A DNA stretch of 64,000 nt from Bacteriovorax sp. GTDB taxonomy: Bacteria; Bdellovibrionota; Bacteriovoracia; Bacteriovoracales; Bacteriovoracaceae. The notes under the pieces were generated by a model. It was not told the DNA's origin. It saw only the letters and a list, made by a program, of their open reading frames with translations, and searched no databases. The translations under genes and the position numbers were made by a program. The stretch covers positions 1-64,000 of the forward strand of contig JAGOVS010000003.1 in the NCBI GenBank assembly GCA_018060625.1. Reading direction: 5' to 3'. Positions within the stretch are counted from its first letter, which is position 1; every line of letters starts with the position of its first letter. Below, piece after piece: positions 1 to 8,191 of the stretch.

Positions 1-155
1 GGCCCTGGCCTTGAATCGAAATTCTTGGTTGATCGAACTTGCTCCAAGATCGTTTGATAAAAACTAGTGCTCTGGATATTAGTATCGGTATTGGCATGAA
101 CTCCAGTGGTCAATAGAAGGATAAAAATAAGATAAATGACGTTCACTTTTTTCAT
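1..155 (-). CDS. Exported protein, N-terminal part only
   Basis: This is the 5' end of a minus-strand gene that runs off the left edge. The ATG at 155 is preceded by GGAG at a normal spacing. The first 51 codons give a typical signal peptide: Lys-Lys, then a hydrophobic run of about 15 residues, then a VHA cleavage motif near residue 21. The mature part begins NTDTNIQS. Too little is visible to name a family; only export to the periplasm or beyond can be inferred. Confidence 0.6.
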   Translation of the reverse strand, partial: MKKVNVIYLIFILLLTTGVHANTDTNIQSTSFYQTILEQVRSTKNFDSRPG

Positions 156-446
156 AAATAGATCTCCGCATAGAGAGCGAGTTATCTCTTAAAGAATCAA
201 GTGTTGGCAAGCCTGGAGCGTCATTTTTAACGGCGATAAAGTCTTGAAAACTGGGAGCATGTGAGAATAGAGTCTTTAAATAGCAGTCGTTGCTTCTTTT
301 CCTTCAGCTTTTTGTAGCCTGAGAGCATCAGTTGGTAGTGTCGAATTCATGATAAATCTTCAAGGTATAGGTTTAATGATTTGAGAATATTTTCAAATCT
401 GATACATACCAAATTGAATATTTTAATTTTTGACAAGTGTAGATTT
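156..446. other. Intergenic region, nothing recognised
   Basis: This is the divergent gap between the truncated minus-strand gene and the L,D-transpeptidase-like gene. The only minus-strand frame with a start is 24 codons and lacks a clear ribosome-binding site. I saw no tRNA, terminator or strong repeat. Promoters for both flanking genes should lie here, but I could not place convincing -35/-10 pairs. If the TTG at 381 were the true start of the next gene, the gap would be shorter. Confidence 0.4.
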
Positions 447-1244
447 ATGATCTTAAAAAGTAATAGAGTCATTGGTTTTTTTTGTTTTTTTCTCATGTCT
501 GTGGCCCATGCCGATTACCTATCCTGGGATTTAATTGAGACTAAGTTTAAAGAAGAAAGACTTAATCCTAAAATCATCTCTCATGTGAAATGCTTTTTTG
601 AAAAATATGAAGATCGGCAATTTGTTAAAAAAATTCCATTTGTTGTCGAGAGCAATGATCTTTTTAACCGCTGCGAAAGTAGTACGCATGTATCAATAGG
701 CCCCAAAAGGGTTTTTGCGGTTGTCGATTTTACAATCCCTAGTAATGAAAAAAGAATGATCTTGGTTGATAGGTTAACAGGAAAAATTTCTCTTATGGCC
801 GTTGCTCATGGAAGATATTTGGCAGGAATGTTTAATCATAAATTATCATCAAAGAAAAACTCTGTGAAAGATGCAACTGAATTTAGTAACGTGATCAATT
901 CAAATGCCCCTTCGAGCGGGTTTTTTATTGCAGGTACCGATTATATTGGAAAGTTTGGAAGAAGCTTAGTTCTCCATGGATTAGAAAAAGGGGTTAATGA
1001 TAATGCATGCGAACGAGAAGTTGTCTTGCATAAACACTTCCTTGTCTCAAATTCTAAAGCTCATATTTTATCACGAGGATGTTTTATGATTAATAAAGAT
1101 AATCTTGATGATGTGATTAATCTTCTTAAAGGAGAGGCCTCAATAGATGGATGGCCAGAAAAAGGTGGGGCACTTATTTTTGCTTATGGCCCTCGAGAAG
1201 CTGGTTGGGGGGAGTCGACTTGTGGAGAGGGGTTTGATTATTAA
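447..1244 (+). CDS. Exported L,D-transpeptidase-like protein (YkuD_2 family)
   Basis: A 265-residue protein with a signal peptide ending around AHA (residue 22). The frame is open from a TTG at 381, but ATG 447 starts a standard signal sequence and is preferred; neither start has a strong ribosome-binding site. The C-terminal half carries the features of the murein L,D-transpeptidase catalytic-domain family: a HG motif in LVLHGLEKG (His about 177) and the SRGC motif with the likely nucleophile Cys about 212. Family members act on peptidoglycan cross-bridges or on proteins attached to them in the periplasm. The substrate cannot be told from sequence. It is monocistronic as far as can be seen. 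Confidence 0.7.
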   Translation: MILKSNRVIGFFCFFLMSVAHADYLSWDLIETKFKEERLNPKIISHVKCFFEKYEDRQFVKKIPFVVESNDLFNRCESSTHVSIGPKRVFAVVDFTIPSNEKRMILVDRLTGKISLMAVAHGRYLAGMFNHKLSSKKNSVKDATEFSNVINSNAPSSGFFIAGTDYIGKFGRSLVLHGLEKGVNDNACEREVVLHKHFLVSNSKAHILSRGCFMINKDNLDDVINLLKGEASIDGWPEKGGALIFAYGPREAGWGESTCGEGFDY

Positions 1245-1422
1245 ATCTTTCTATGCGCTCTTCTTAATTCCCTGGTTATTCCCTCGACTCCTTTTGTAAA
1301 TCGAACCCCCCAAAGATATTTCGCAAAAACACATCAATTAAAACTGTGAAATTGCTACAGGGTCATATTGTAATTTTTATTTGACCTGTTAAGTTAATTT
1401 CACTAATAACAAGGATTACCAA

Positions 1423-1773
1423 ATGAAAAAAACATTTCTCATTCTTACACTAATCGTTTTATCTTCCCATTCATTTGCTGCTAGTAAAACACACCCGTGT
1501 GCAAAGGACGCTATATGGAATGCTGATAAATTACTACGATTGCATTTCGATCAAGATTCAAATTCAACAAATATTGAAAATCTAGGTATTGAAAATAGAG
1601 TATCAATCAGGCCATCAATTTTAGCACCTTCAAAGAAAGGGAAATATGAAGTTTTGGAAGTATTAGGATATATTTATAAAGCTGATTATCGTATGCGATT
1701 TACTTACGCACGACTTGGTAAGACATGTATATTAATGGGACAAGAAATTTTAGAAATGTCTAATCCCTTTTAA
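1423..1773 (+). CDS. Small exported protein of unknown function
   Basis: 116 residues, starting at ATG 1423 behind AAGGA. An N-terminal signal peptide (MKKTFLILTL... SFAA) gives a mature periplasmic or secreted protein of about 97 residues. It has two cysteines (near residues 26 and 106) that could form a disulfide. I recognise no domain. A strong hairpin terminator follows directly at 1786-1820, so it is probably a single-gene transcript. Confidence 0.6.
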   Translation: MKKTFLILTLIVLSSHSFAASKTHPCAKDAIWNADKLLRLHFDQDSNSTNIENLGIENRVSIRPSILAPSKKGKYEVLEVLGYIYKADYRMRFTYARLGKTCILMGQEILEMSNPF

Positions 1774-1785
1774 GCACAAAAATTA

Positions 1786-1820
1786 TAATAGAGGGCGAGA
1801 GTATTCCTCGCCCTCTATTA
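1786..1820. terminator. Bidirectional intrinsic terminator
   Basis: Perfect 14-bp stem (1786-1799 with 1807-1820) and a 7-nt loop. The stem base is A/T-rich on both sides, so it can work for the + gene ending at 1773 and for the minus lipoprotein gene ending at 1822, whose stop codon begins 2 nt beyond the stem. Confidence 0.8.
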
Positions 1821-1821
1821 T

Positions 1822-1989
1822 TTAGTATTGATTTCCAACATATTGCCGATTGACGATCTTATTATTGCCTGGAGATTCAGGGGATCTTTGCACACTTTGT
1901 TCCTGGGCCACTGTGCGGCCAGTACTTGCGCAACTAACGAAAGAGAAAACGGCAATCAAACAAAGAGCAACGCTTAATAGTGAGCTCAT
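1822..1989 (-). CDS. Small lipoprotein
   Basis: 55 residues. ATG 1989 follows a strong GGGAGG ribosome-binding site; a longer frame from 2013 reads through that site and is less likely. The N-terminus is a lipoprotein signal with lipobox FVSC, the acylated Cys being about residue 20. The mature peptide is only about 35 polar residues (STGRTVAQEQ... ending YVGNQY). It resembles entericidin-like or spacer lipoproteins only in size, and no family is claimed. It lies downstream of a hairpin at 2010-2030 and shares a terminator with the gene on the other strand. Confidence 0.65.
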   Translation of the reverse strand: MSSLLSVALCLIAVFSFVSCASTGRTVAQEQSVQRSPESPGNNKIVNRQYVGNQY

Positions 1990-2009
1990 AAAACCTCCCT
2001 GTAAAAAAC

Positions 2010-2030
2010 GCAAAGAAATCTTTTCTTTGC
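2010..2030 (-). terminator. Hairpin plus U-run in the leader of the small lipoprotein gene
   Basis: On the minus strand a perfect 9-bp stem with a 3-nt loop (2022-2030 pairing with 2010-2018) is followed directly by GTTTTTT, then by the ribosome-binding site of the lipoprotein gene about 10 nt later. The shape is that of a weak, A/T-rich intrinsic terminator or attenuator. It could end read-through from the upstream gene or control the lipoprotein gene. Confidence 0.45.
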
Positions 2031-2101
2031 TTGTTTTAAATAAATGCCAAATTCATGCCACTATAAAAGTGTCAAATAAACACCGAGTCCTTATCTTCTT
2101 A

Positions 2102-2127
2102 AAGCTCTTTAGAAGTTAAAAGAGCTT
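2102..2127 (-). terminator. Probable terminator of the SGNH-like gene
   Basis: A 9-bp stem (2102-2110 with 2119-2127, 8-nt loop), 21 nt after the minus-strand stop at 2148. The tail after the stem on the minus strand is only weakly U-rich, so efficiency is doubtful. Confidence 0.4.
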
Positions 2128-2147
2128 ATTGCCGGATTCCTTTTGGC

Positions 2148-3287
2148 CTAATTGCTGATGCTCAAGATCTTTTTGAGGGTCTCTTTTAGCTCTTGGATCA
2201 TTGTTTGATAGAATATGTTTTGGGGAAAAATCTCATCAATAAAGAGTCCTTCTTTGGAAAGTGATGAGGTCATCAGTTGATCAAAATCCATAAGAGGAAT
2301 TTGATTTTTTAAGGCCTCCCTCTTCAAGATGGCATTATAGACAGCATTGCCTCTCCAATTAGAGCAATCAAAGATGCTGGCCTTTTGAAGCGCCTCGCGC
2401 GCCGTTTTTAACTCACCAAGGCCCATGGCAATTTTTCCTAAAAGATAAAAGGATGTGGCGTTACTGTAAGTCTCATTGGCCAGTTCGAGCGCCAATGGGT
2501 AGGCATTTTTGTAATTCCCAAGACGGATATGCTCAACCAGTTCTTGTTGAACTTCAACAATGGCACTGCTGGATGCCCCAGCACACGTTTCTTTAGGGGC
2601 CACTTCAAGATTGAGGGGAGTTGTGATGAGGATAAGATTACTTTTTTTCTCTTTGATGAGTTCTATCATCTCTTTTAATTCATAATCAAAAAGTTTAAAG
2701 GCCAGCTCTTTTTCATTCATTTTGTCTGTGCCAGAGAGATTATTTTTGTACTCTTTGATTGTGCCTAGTTCATAATAATTCATTTTTCCGTAAAATAATT
2801 GAGAAAGCATTGGGAAGGTAATAATAAGTGAGATGATTTTTTCATCATCATACAGAGAAAAATTTTTAAGCAAAATTGCTTTATCTGAGACATCAAACCT
2901 TTTTTCAAAAAGTTCTGAACTGGCACCGTGATAAATAATGATCGGGGGAAGTTTTTTAAGAGATTTTAATTTAAAAAGGCTGCGGTGGAGCCCCTCGTGA
3001 GGCCTTGACCAGTTATATATTTTAGGGGGGCCCTTGAAGCTGCCGGCCAGAGATTCCTCAAGTTCAGTAGTGTAATTATTTAAGGCCTCTCCCATTCGAT
3101 CCCCCAGGATCAATATGCTGGCGGCTTCAGCGTTCAGAAGTTCATTTTTGAGAGCATTCGAGGCATTTTGATTGAAACTGTAAGGAAATGGGGTCATGAG
3201 TGTTTTTTTGGAAGATAAGGCCCAATAAAGAGCACTGAGCGCGAGGACAAGCAAACAGAGGAGTGCAATAAAAATCTTTTTCATCAT
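2148..3287 (-). CDS. Membrane-anchored SGNH-hydrolase-like protein with TPR segment, probably inactive
   Basis: 379 residues. One N-terminal hydrophobic segment (residues 4-24) anchors or exports the protein. The layout resembles SGNH/GDSL hydrolases: a strand plus block-I-like ILILGDRMGE (about 58-67), an IIYHGASSE segment (about 116-124) and a C-terminal LFIDEIFPQN element (about 350-359) where active members have DxxH. The block-I Ser is Arg here and the C-terminal His is absent, so catalysis is doubtful. Residues about 240-310 look like two TPR helices pairs (NYKNAYPLALELAN..., GELKTAREALQKAS). The start ATG at 3287 is preceded by AAAGAATG. It is divergent from the U32 gene, with 59 nt between. 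Confidence 0.5.
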   Translation of the reverse strand: MMKKIFIALLCLLVLALSALYWALSSKKTLMTPFPYSFNQNASNALKNELLNAEAASILILGDRMGEALNNYTTELEESLAGSFKGPPKIYNWSRPHEGLHRSLFKLKSLKKLPPIIIYHGASSELFEKRFDVSDKAILLKNFSLYDDEKIISLIITFPMLSQLFYGKMNYYELGTIKEYKNNLSGTDKMNEKELAFKLFDYELKEMIELIKEKKSNLILITTPLNLEVAPKETCAGASSSAIVEVQQELVEHIRLGNYKNAYPLALELANETYSNATSFYLLGKIAMGLGELKTAREALQKASIFDCSNWRGNAVYNAILKREALKNQIPLMDFDQLMTSSLSKEGLFIDEIFPQNIFYQTMIQELKETLKKILSISN

Positions 3288-3346
3288 TCTTTGATTGTAT
3301 TCAAAAACTTTGGTATCTAAAAGATTAAAAAAAGGAAATTATAAAT

Positions 3347-4564
3347 ATGAGTTATTGGACACCTGAATTATTATCTCCGGCCGGAAGTTTAGAGAAGCTT
3401 AAAGTGGCCGTTCTTTATGGGGCAAATGCTATTTACCTTGGTGGGCAAAAATTTGGGCTACGACAAGCTTCAGATAATTTTAGCTATGAGGAATTGGCCG
3501 AAGGAGTAGAGTTTGCCCACGCAAGAAAGTGTCTTGTCTATGTTGTTCTTAATAGTTTTTTACATGATAAAGACTTAGAGGAGTTACCAGAGTTTTTAGA
3601 TCTGTTATCTGAGTTGAAAGTTGATGCGGTTATAGTTTCTGATCTTGGCGTGATCACCACCATCAAAAAACAAACTCAATTAGTAGTGCATTTATCGACA
3701 CAAGCAAGTTGCCTAAACGTGGAGTCTGCCAAACTCTGGCAAGAAATGGGTGTTCAACGCATTGTTCTGGGCCGTGAAGTGACAATCCAAGAGGCCGCCA
3801 AAATTAAAAAGGCCACTGGTTTAGAAATTGAAATGTTTGTGCATGGATCAATGTGTATGGCGTTTTCAGGAAATTGTGTGATTTCTAATTATACCCAAGG
3901 CAGAGATTCAAATCGTGGTGGTTGTGCACATTCATGTCGTTTTGAATACTCAATTGATTTTCAATCCAAAGATAATGACCACGCCGAAAAAGAGGCCAAG
4001 AAGGCCTATTTCATGAGTTCCAAAGATCTCGAGGGCATACGATTGCTTCCCGAATTTATAGAAGCGGGAATTGATTCTCTCAAAGTAGAGGGGAGAAATA
4101 AGAGTCATCACTATGCCGGAACAATCTCAAAAGTCTATTCTGAGGCCCTGCGTTTCTACCAAGAGCATGGGCATTTTTTATCTAGCGATATGCTTTCTTG
4201 GGAAGAGGAGCTTAGAAAAGTGAGTCATCGCGATTATACAACCGGAAGTTTAAATCAATACGCAGGAGCGGATTCTATTTATAATCAGCGCGAACATGAC
4301 GAACATGAATTCGTCATATCAGGAATCGTGCTTGAGGCCTTAGAAGGTAAGCATTTACTTGTCGATGTAAAAAGCGCCATTCATCCCGGTGAGGTTTTAG
4401 AAGTAATGCCCTTTAAAGGGAAAACGGCTGAACTTCGAGTTGATTTTCTAAAGTCCCTTTCAGGAGTTGATCTAGAAAAATCTAAACCTGGAAGTGTGGT
4501 GAAAATCCCCTACATTGCAGGAGCTGAGAAATTTAATATTATTCGCAAGGAGCTCAAGGCGTGA
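3347..4564 (+). CDS. trhP: U32-family protein, probable tRNA U34 prephenate-dependent hydroxylase (TrhP/YegQ-like)
   Basis: 405 residues. It starts LLSPAGSLEKLKVAVLYGAN, typical of U32 'peptidases', and contains the family signature around residues 160-200: MFVHGSMCMAFSGNC, then a GGCAHSC motif (Cys spacing CX6C and CX3C). In TrhP/YegQ and UbiU these cysteines bind an iron-sulfur cluster and the enzymes hydroxylate RNA or quinone precursors rather than cut collagen. Length and C-terminal beta domain fit TrhP (about 400-450 aa). It overlaps the next gene by 4 nt (GTGA), so the two are translationally coupled. A related RNA- or quinone-hydroxylase role is possible. Confidence 0.75.
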   Translation: MSYWTPELLSPAGSLEKLKVAVLYGANAIYLGGQKFGLRQASDNFSYEELAEGVEFAHARKCLVYVVLNSFLHDKDLEELPEFLDLLSELKVDAVIVSDLGVITTIKKQTQLVVHLSTQASCLNVESAKLWQEMGVQRIVLGREVTIQEAAKIKKATGLEIEMFVHGSMCMAFSGNCVISNYTQGRDSNRGGCAHSCRFEYSIDFQSKDNDHAEKEAKKAYFMSSKDLEGIRLLPEFIEAGIDSLKVEGRNKSHHYAGTISKVYSEALRFYQEHGHFLSSDMLSWEEELRKVSHRDYTTGSLNQYAGADSIYNQREHDEHEFVISGIVLEALEGKHLLVDVKSAIHPGEVLEVMPFKGKTAELRVDFLKSLSGVDLEKSKPGSVVKIPYIAGAEKFNIIRKELKA

Positions 4565-5742
4565 AGCTTGTTACATATATTGATTCCCTTGAACAATTCA
4601 ATCAGTTTATTCAGCAAAGTAATGTCGATTTAAATTTCGAGGTGATTCTGTCTTGCCAGGAGCTCTCTCGCTATACCAAGACAACTCATGCTGAATTACT
4701 TGTTCTACTAAACCTTGCCCAGAAAAATAGAATAGAAGTAGTCCTTGAGTGGGATGTTCTTTATCAAGAAGAAAAATTCGCGGTTGCGTGTGATTTTCTC
4801 GATCGGCTCCCCCTTCATGATTTTAAAGCGATTCGTCTTCAAGATCCAGGAGCGGTTCATTATATAAAAACCAAGTATTCCTGGTTACCCATCCAGCTTA
4901 TTTTAGAAAATGGGAATCATAATCTTGTCGGTCTTTTAAAGTGGAGTGAATACTTAGGATCGCAGTGTGAACGACTGGTCCTCTCCAATGAACTTTCGAA
5001 AGAAATGTTAAAGCAATATGCAACGACTCTCAAAGTCCCCTTAGAGGTTTTATGTTTCGGGCGTATTTTGCTTTTTTATGCTCCCCGCTTTCTTTTGTCT
5101 CCACTAGATAAAGAAAGGGAGATTAAGTCTTATCTGGAGGCCAGTGGTTCGAGTGAAGAAAGTCCACATTCTGGTTTTCCTATTATTGAAAATCGTCATG
5201 GAACTTTTATGTTCAATGTAAAAGATCTTTATCTCCTGGATCATTTAGACGAATTAGAGAGCATAGGCATAGGTCATGCGCGAGTAGATTTGCGCTTTGA
5301 TCAATATTTTAAGCAGCATTTATCGGCAGTCATCGATTTATTTTCTAAAAGACAACTTGAAAGTGAACTTAATTTAAAAAGTGGTGGAGTAAGGCCATTT
5401 ATTAAAGGCTTTTATAATGTGAACAAAACGGATGTGCTCTTTACTAAGTTAAAGAATAAACGAACTCAAAGACGAGATCAGTTTTACATTGGTGAAGTGG
5501 TTGATGTCGAGCGTGATTCTCAAATCGCCTTATTGGTCAAAACAGATCATTGGTCGACAATAAAAGATCAGTCACTGAAATTGATTACCCCAGAAGGAAA
5601 AGAAAAAGTAGTCATTCCTCATTGGGTGAAAACATCTCAAGGGACCGAAATCTTAACGGCCAAAAAGCACGATTTAATCTTAATTCCTTATGTAAATGGG
5701 GTTACGGTAAAAACTCAAATCTATTTGAATAACCCCACTTAG
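4561..5742 (+). CDS. Divergent U32-family paralogue lacking cluster cysteines
   Basis: 393 residues, GTG start at 4561 inside the stop of the upstream U32 gene. The fold follows the U32 pattern: repeated beta-alpha units, then LEVLCFGRILLFYAPRFLLS (about 160-179), the position where active members read E-x-F-x2-G and then Cys-rich motifs. Here only four scattered Cys are present and no CX3C or CX6C pair. The C-terminal 100 residues resemble the beta-barrel extension of the neighbour. It is likely a partner subunit of the upstream protein, as UbiU pairs with UbiV, or a non-catalytic scaffold; this is inference. Its stop overlaps the convergent gene's stop in TTAG at 5739-5742. Confidence 0.55.
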   Translation: MKLVTYIDSLEQFNQFIQQSNVDLNFEVILSCQELSRYTKTTHAELLVLLNLAQKNRIEVVLEWDVLYQEEKFAVACDFLDRLPLHDFKAIRLQDPGAVHYIKTKYSWLPIQLILENGNHNLVGLLKWSEYLGSQCERLVLSNELSKEMLKQYATTLKVPLEVLCFGRILLFYAPRFLLSPLDKEREIKSYLEASGSSEESPHSGFPIIENRHGTFMFNVKDLYLLDHLDELESIGIGHARVDLRFDQYFKQHLSAVIDLFSKRQLESELNLKSGGVRPFIKGFYNVNKTDVLFTKLKNKRTQRRDQFYIGEVVDVERDSQIALLVKTDHWSTIKDQSLKLITPEGKEKVVIPHWVKTSQGTEILTAKKHDLILIPYVNGVTVKTQIYLNNPT

Positions 5743-7508
5743 AATTGGTCAATGATCGTCAATTCTGAATAAGCATCCGTCATTATTTGGAACTTGGTTT
5801 TTTTATTCGGATCATTCGAGATTTCTAACTTGGCCGTCCCTTTGGTAATCTCTTTTCTTTTTCCTTGATAAATTTTATAAAGGAAATCATAAAGATTTTG
5901 ATTGTTGATACCAGAATGAAGATTTGAGATTCTTTTTAGGTCTTGAAGAATTTCAAAAGCAAATCCTAGTGTTGCCACTGCTGCATTTTTTGGGTCATGG
6001 AGATCGGATTTTTCAAGATGATAAAAATCGACGATTTTTTGAGGAATATTTTTTATTTGGGTAGGCCCTTGGGAGTTTTGGGCCTGATCAAGTCCATTTC
6101 CTTTGGCGATTGAGACAACGACAGGAAGGGCCTCTTTAATCCTATATTTTTTGCTTTCACCAAATTTTGTTTCAACCGCCAAAACGCCATATGAAAAACG
6201 AGCTAATTGATTATAAGTATCTGAGTCCATATTATAAAGCTTCATGAGGTTTTCTTTTTCATCTTCAAGAGATTGCATGAACGCTTGCTTGAAATAGGTA
6301 TAATTTTTATTAATTTTAAATCTGGTCTTAATAAAATAGTTATCTTTTCCAGAATAATTAAACGACTGATAATTCTTTTTTTTGGTCAATGAGTTGAAAG
6401 TAAGGGTGTAGCTATTAATGGCAAAGTTGTGCTCGCTTGGGTTTGACGGTAAAATATAAACCCGGTCACCATCTTCTAAATCTAAATCATTCTTTAAAAC
6501 GTCAAAAAAGCTTAGATCTTTATTATAGAGATTGTGGCGGTTTTCAATATAGTAAATTCCGGCCCCTCCAATGTTTTTACGGTCATCCAGGTTAAGAGAG
6601 TACGAGATAGTTGATAGGAGCTGTGCTTGGTTGTATAGGGAGAGTGTTTTGTTATTCTTGTCTATGACTGCATAATTTTGGTCATTGATAATTTGATGAT
6701 AGTGATGAATGGCATCGAGACCTTCGAGAAAATTTCTTTTAAAGAGGACATTGCCTGATAGCCCATCTCTGTCATCAGACAATTCGTTAGGGTATTGTGT
6801 TTTGATTTCTTCGGGAGTAAAGACTGGGAGATTGAGAATTAATTTATTTTGAAAAGTGACTTTATTCTCTGAGAATTGCAAATCCTCTGAATAGGCGTAA
6901 AAGCGATTAGACAAATCATTAATGTCGCTCAGAGACGGGGACTTCACTGTTTTTCCTAATTTTTCAATCAGGTTTTCGGCCGTTTCGTAGTTCATTCTTT
7001 TTTTATTTTTGCGGGCCCCCGTGAGATTGGCGACACTCGCTGAGAAATTAAACTTTGTTCTTTGAGTATTTTGGAGCCTGTCTGTATGGTGCATAAGCCA
7101 CAAAACAGCAATTTCTTCTTCCGTAAATATTTTCTCTTCAAATGTATTAATGAAAACTAAAATCAAGGCCGAAGAACTGTTCTTAAAGCGTTTGTTGATA
7201 TTCCAGTAATTGCTATTTTGGGCCAATTGAATGAATGCGGGATAACTATTATCAAGGGCAAATTGAGTGAATTTCTTTTTATAAAGAGCAAATTCTCTGT
7301 CGGTAAGAGAACTAAAGCGCTCTGAGGAAAATTCCTCTAATGTATTGTATCCTATTTTGTTGAGGAAATGGGCGGTTTTAAGAATGCTTAATTGATAGGT
7401 TTCAGAGAGGATATTTTCTTTTTGTTCACTAGAGTCTTCTCGATCTAGTTTGGTTTGTCCTGCAAAGCTCACGTTTATTAGAAATAAAATAAATAAGATT
7501 ATTTTCAT
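5739..7508 (-). CDS. Exported lysozyme/lytic-transglycosylase-like enzyme
   Basis: 589 residues with a signal peptide (MKIILFILFLINVSFAG). The C-terminal 150 residues look like a lysozyme-superfamily (SLT-like) domain: LAVETKFGES supplies a candidate catalytic Glu446, followed about 32 residues later by NSQGPTQIK (478-486) and DLHDPKNAAVATLGF (502-516), the usual order E...G-x-xQ/M...D-P--NI. The N-terminal 400 residues are unassigned and include a LEDGDRVYILP segment that could be a SLBB- or LysM-like binding module. It is much longer than a plain transglycosylase. Its probable job is cutting peptidoglycan outside the cytoplasm, its own or that of prey. A peroxiredoxin gene lies 129 nt upstream on the same strand. 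Confidence 0.6.
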   Translation of the reverse strand: MKIILFILFLINVSFAGQTKLDREDSSEQKENILSETYQLSILKTAHFLNKIGYNTLEEFSSERFSSLTDREFALYKKKFTQFALDNSYPAFIQLAQNSNYWNINKRFKNSSSALILVFINTFEEKIFTEEEIAVLWLMHHTDRLQNTQRTKFNFSASVANLTGARKNKKRMNYETAENLIEKLGKTVKSPSLSDINDLSNRFYAYSEDLQFSENKVTFQNKLILNLPVFTPEEIKTQYPNELSDDRDGLSGNVLFKRNFLEGLDAIHHYHQIINDQNYAVIDKNNKTLSLYNQAQLLSTISYSLNLDDRKNIGGAGIYYIENRHNLYNKDLSFFDVLKNDLDLEDGDRVYILPSNPSEHNFAINSYTLTFNSLTKKKNYQSFNYSGKDNYFIKTRFKINKNYTYFKQAFMQSLEDEKENLMKLYNMDSDTYNQLARFSYGVLAVETKFGESKKYRIKEALPVVVSIAKGNGLDQAQNSQGPTQIKNIPQKIVDFYHLEKSDLHDPKNAAVATLGFAFEILQDLKRISNLHSGINNQNLYDFLYKIYQGKRKEITKGTAKLEISNDPNKKTKFQIMTDAYSELTIIDQF

Positions 7509-7637
7509 CGATTGGCCTTCTTTTATTGATTGCTCTTATAGGAATACCAATTCTTGGATAAATCTCAAGAGCTTTAGGTATAAATTATAGGGATTAATTA
7601 CTTTAATTAGCGCTTTAAAGGAAAAAAGGGCCTTGTT

Positions 7638-8156
7638 TTATTTTTTTTGAAGCTCTTCTATTCTATTGGCCACTCTTTGAGCATCGGTAATGGGATCGAC
7701 ATCTTTTGAGATATCACGCACGATAAGCTCAGGATCAATGATATAGGTCCATCTTTTGGAATAGTTCACCACGGCCATTTTGGCATCATAAAGTTTAGTA
7801 ACTTCAGCCTTTTCGTCTGCGAGTAGAGTAAAATTGAGATTGTGATTTTTAGCGAATTCGGCCTGCTCTTTGACGGAGTTGGTGCTAATTCCAAAGACTT
7901 CTGCTTTGAGGGCTCGAATTTTTTTTATATTATCGCGAAAACTACAGGCCTGTTTAGTGCAACCTGGTGTTTCGGCCTTTGGGAAAAAATAAAGGACAGT
8001 CCAGCTTCCTTTTCGGGAGTTAAGATCAAAGAGAGTTCCCTCTTGAGTCATCACTTTAAATGGTTTCGCTGGCCCATTGATTTTGATTTCTTCAGCGGCC
8101 TTTGCCAGCGGAGAGAGAAGGGATAAGAGAAAAATAAGTTTTAATATTTTCGTCAT
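7638..8156 (-). CDS. bcp: Periplasmic peroxiredoxin, Bcp/PrxQ type
   Basis: 172 residues. A signal peptide (about residues 1-20, ending AKA) precedes an AhpC/TSA-Bcp domain. The peroxidatic Cys66 is in ETPGCTKQAC, with the resolving Cys71 five residues later (CX4C), the atypical 2-Cys PrxQ layout. It should reduce hydroperoxides in the periplasm using thioredoxin-like donors; most Bcp proteins are cytosolic, so export is noteworthy but known in some lineages. There is no ribosome-binding site before ATG 8156, and the only good promoter would start transcription at or next to the ATG, suggesting a leaderless mRNA. Confidence 0.85.
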   Translation of the reverse strand: MTKILKLIFLLSLLSPLAKAAEEIKINGPAKPFKVMTQEGTLFDLNSRKGSWTVLYFFPKAETPGCTKQACSFRDNIKKIRALKAEVFGISTNSVKEQAEFAKNHNLNFTLLADEKAEVTKLYDAKMAVVNYSKRWTYIIDPELIVRDISKDVDPITDAQRVANRIEELQKK

Positions 8157-8162
8157 GATCTG

Positions 8163-8191
8163 ATAATATGTTGAAAATTAGGTGCCATCAA
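8163..8191 (-). promoter_or_regulatory. Putative promoter of bcp, -35 inside the palindrome
   Basis: Minus strand: TTGATG (8186-8191), 17-nt spacer, TATTAT (8163-8168). The expected start point is close to 8156, the A of the bcp ATG. The -35 element is part of the left arm of the 54-bp palindrome. Confidence 0.5.

Noticed and set aside
160-380. Possible small RNA or short gene in the first intergenic region
   Set aside because: No stable hairpin with T-run and only a 24-codon frame; nothing supports a gene.
1381-1409. TTGACC-N17-TAATAA as promoter of the small exported protein
   Set aside because: The predicted start would fall after the AAGGA ribosome-binding site, which would then be untranscribed.
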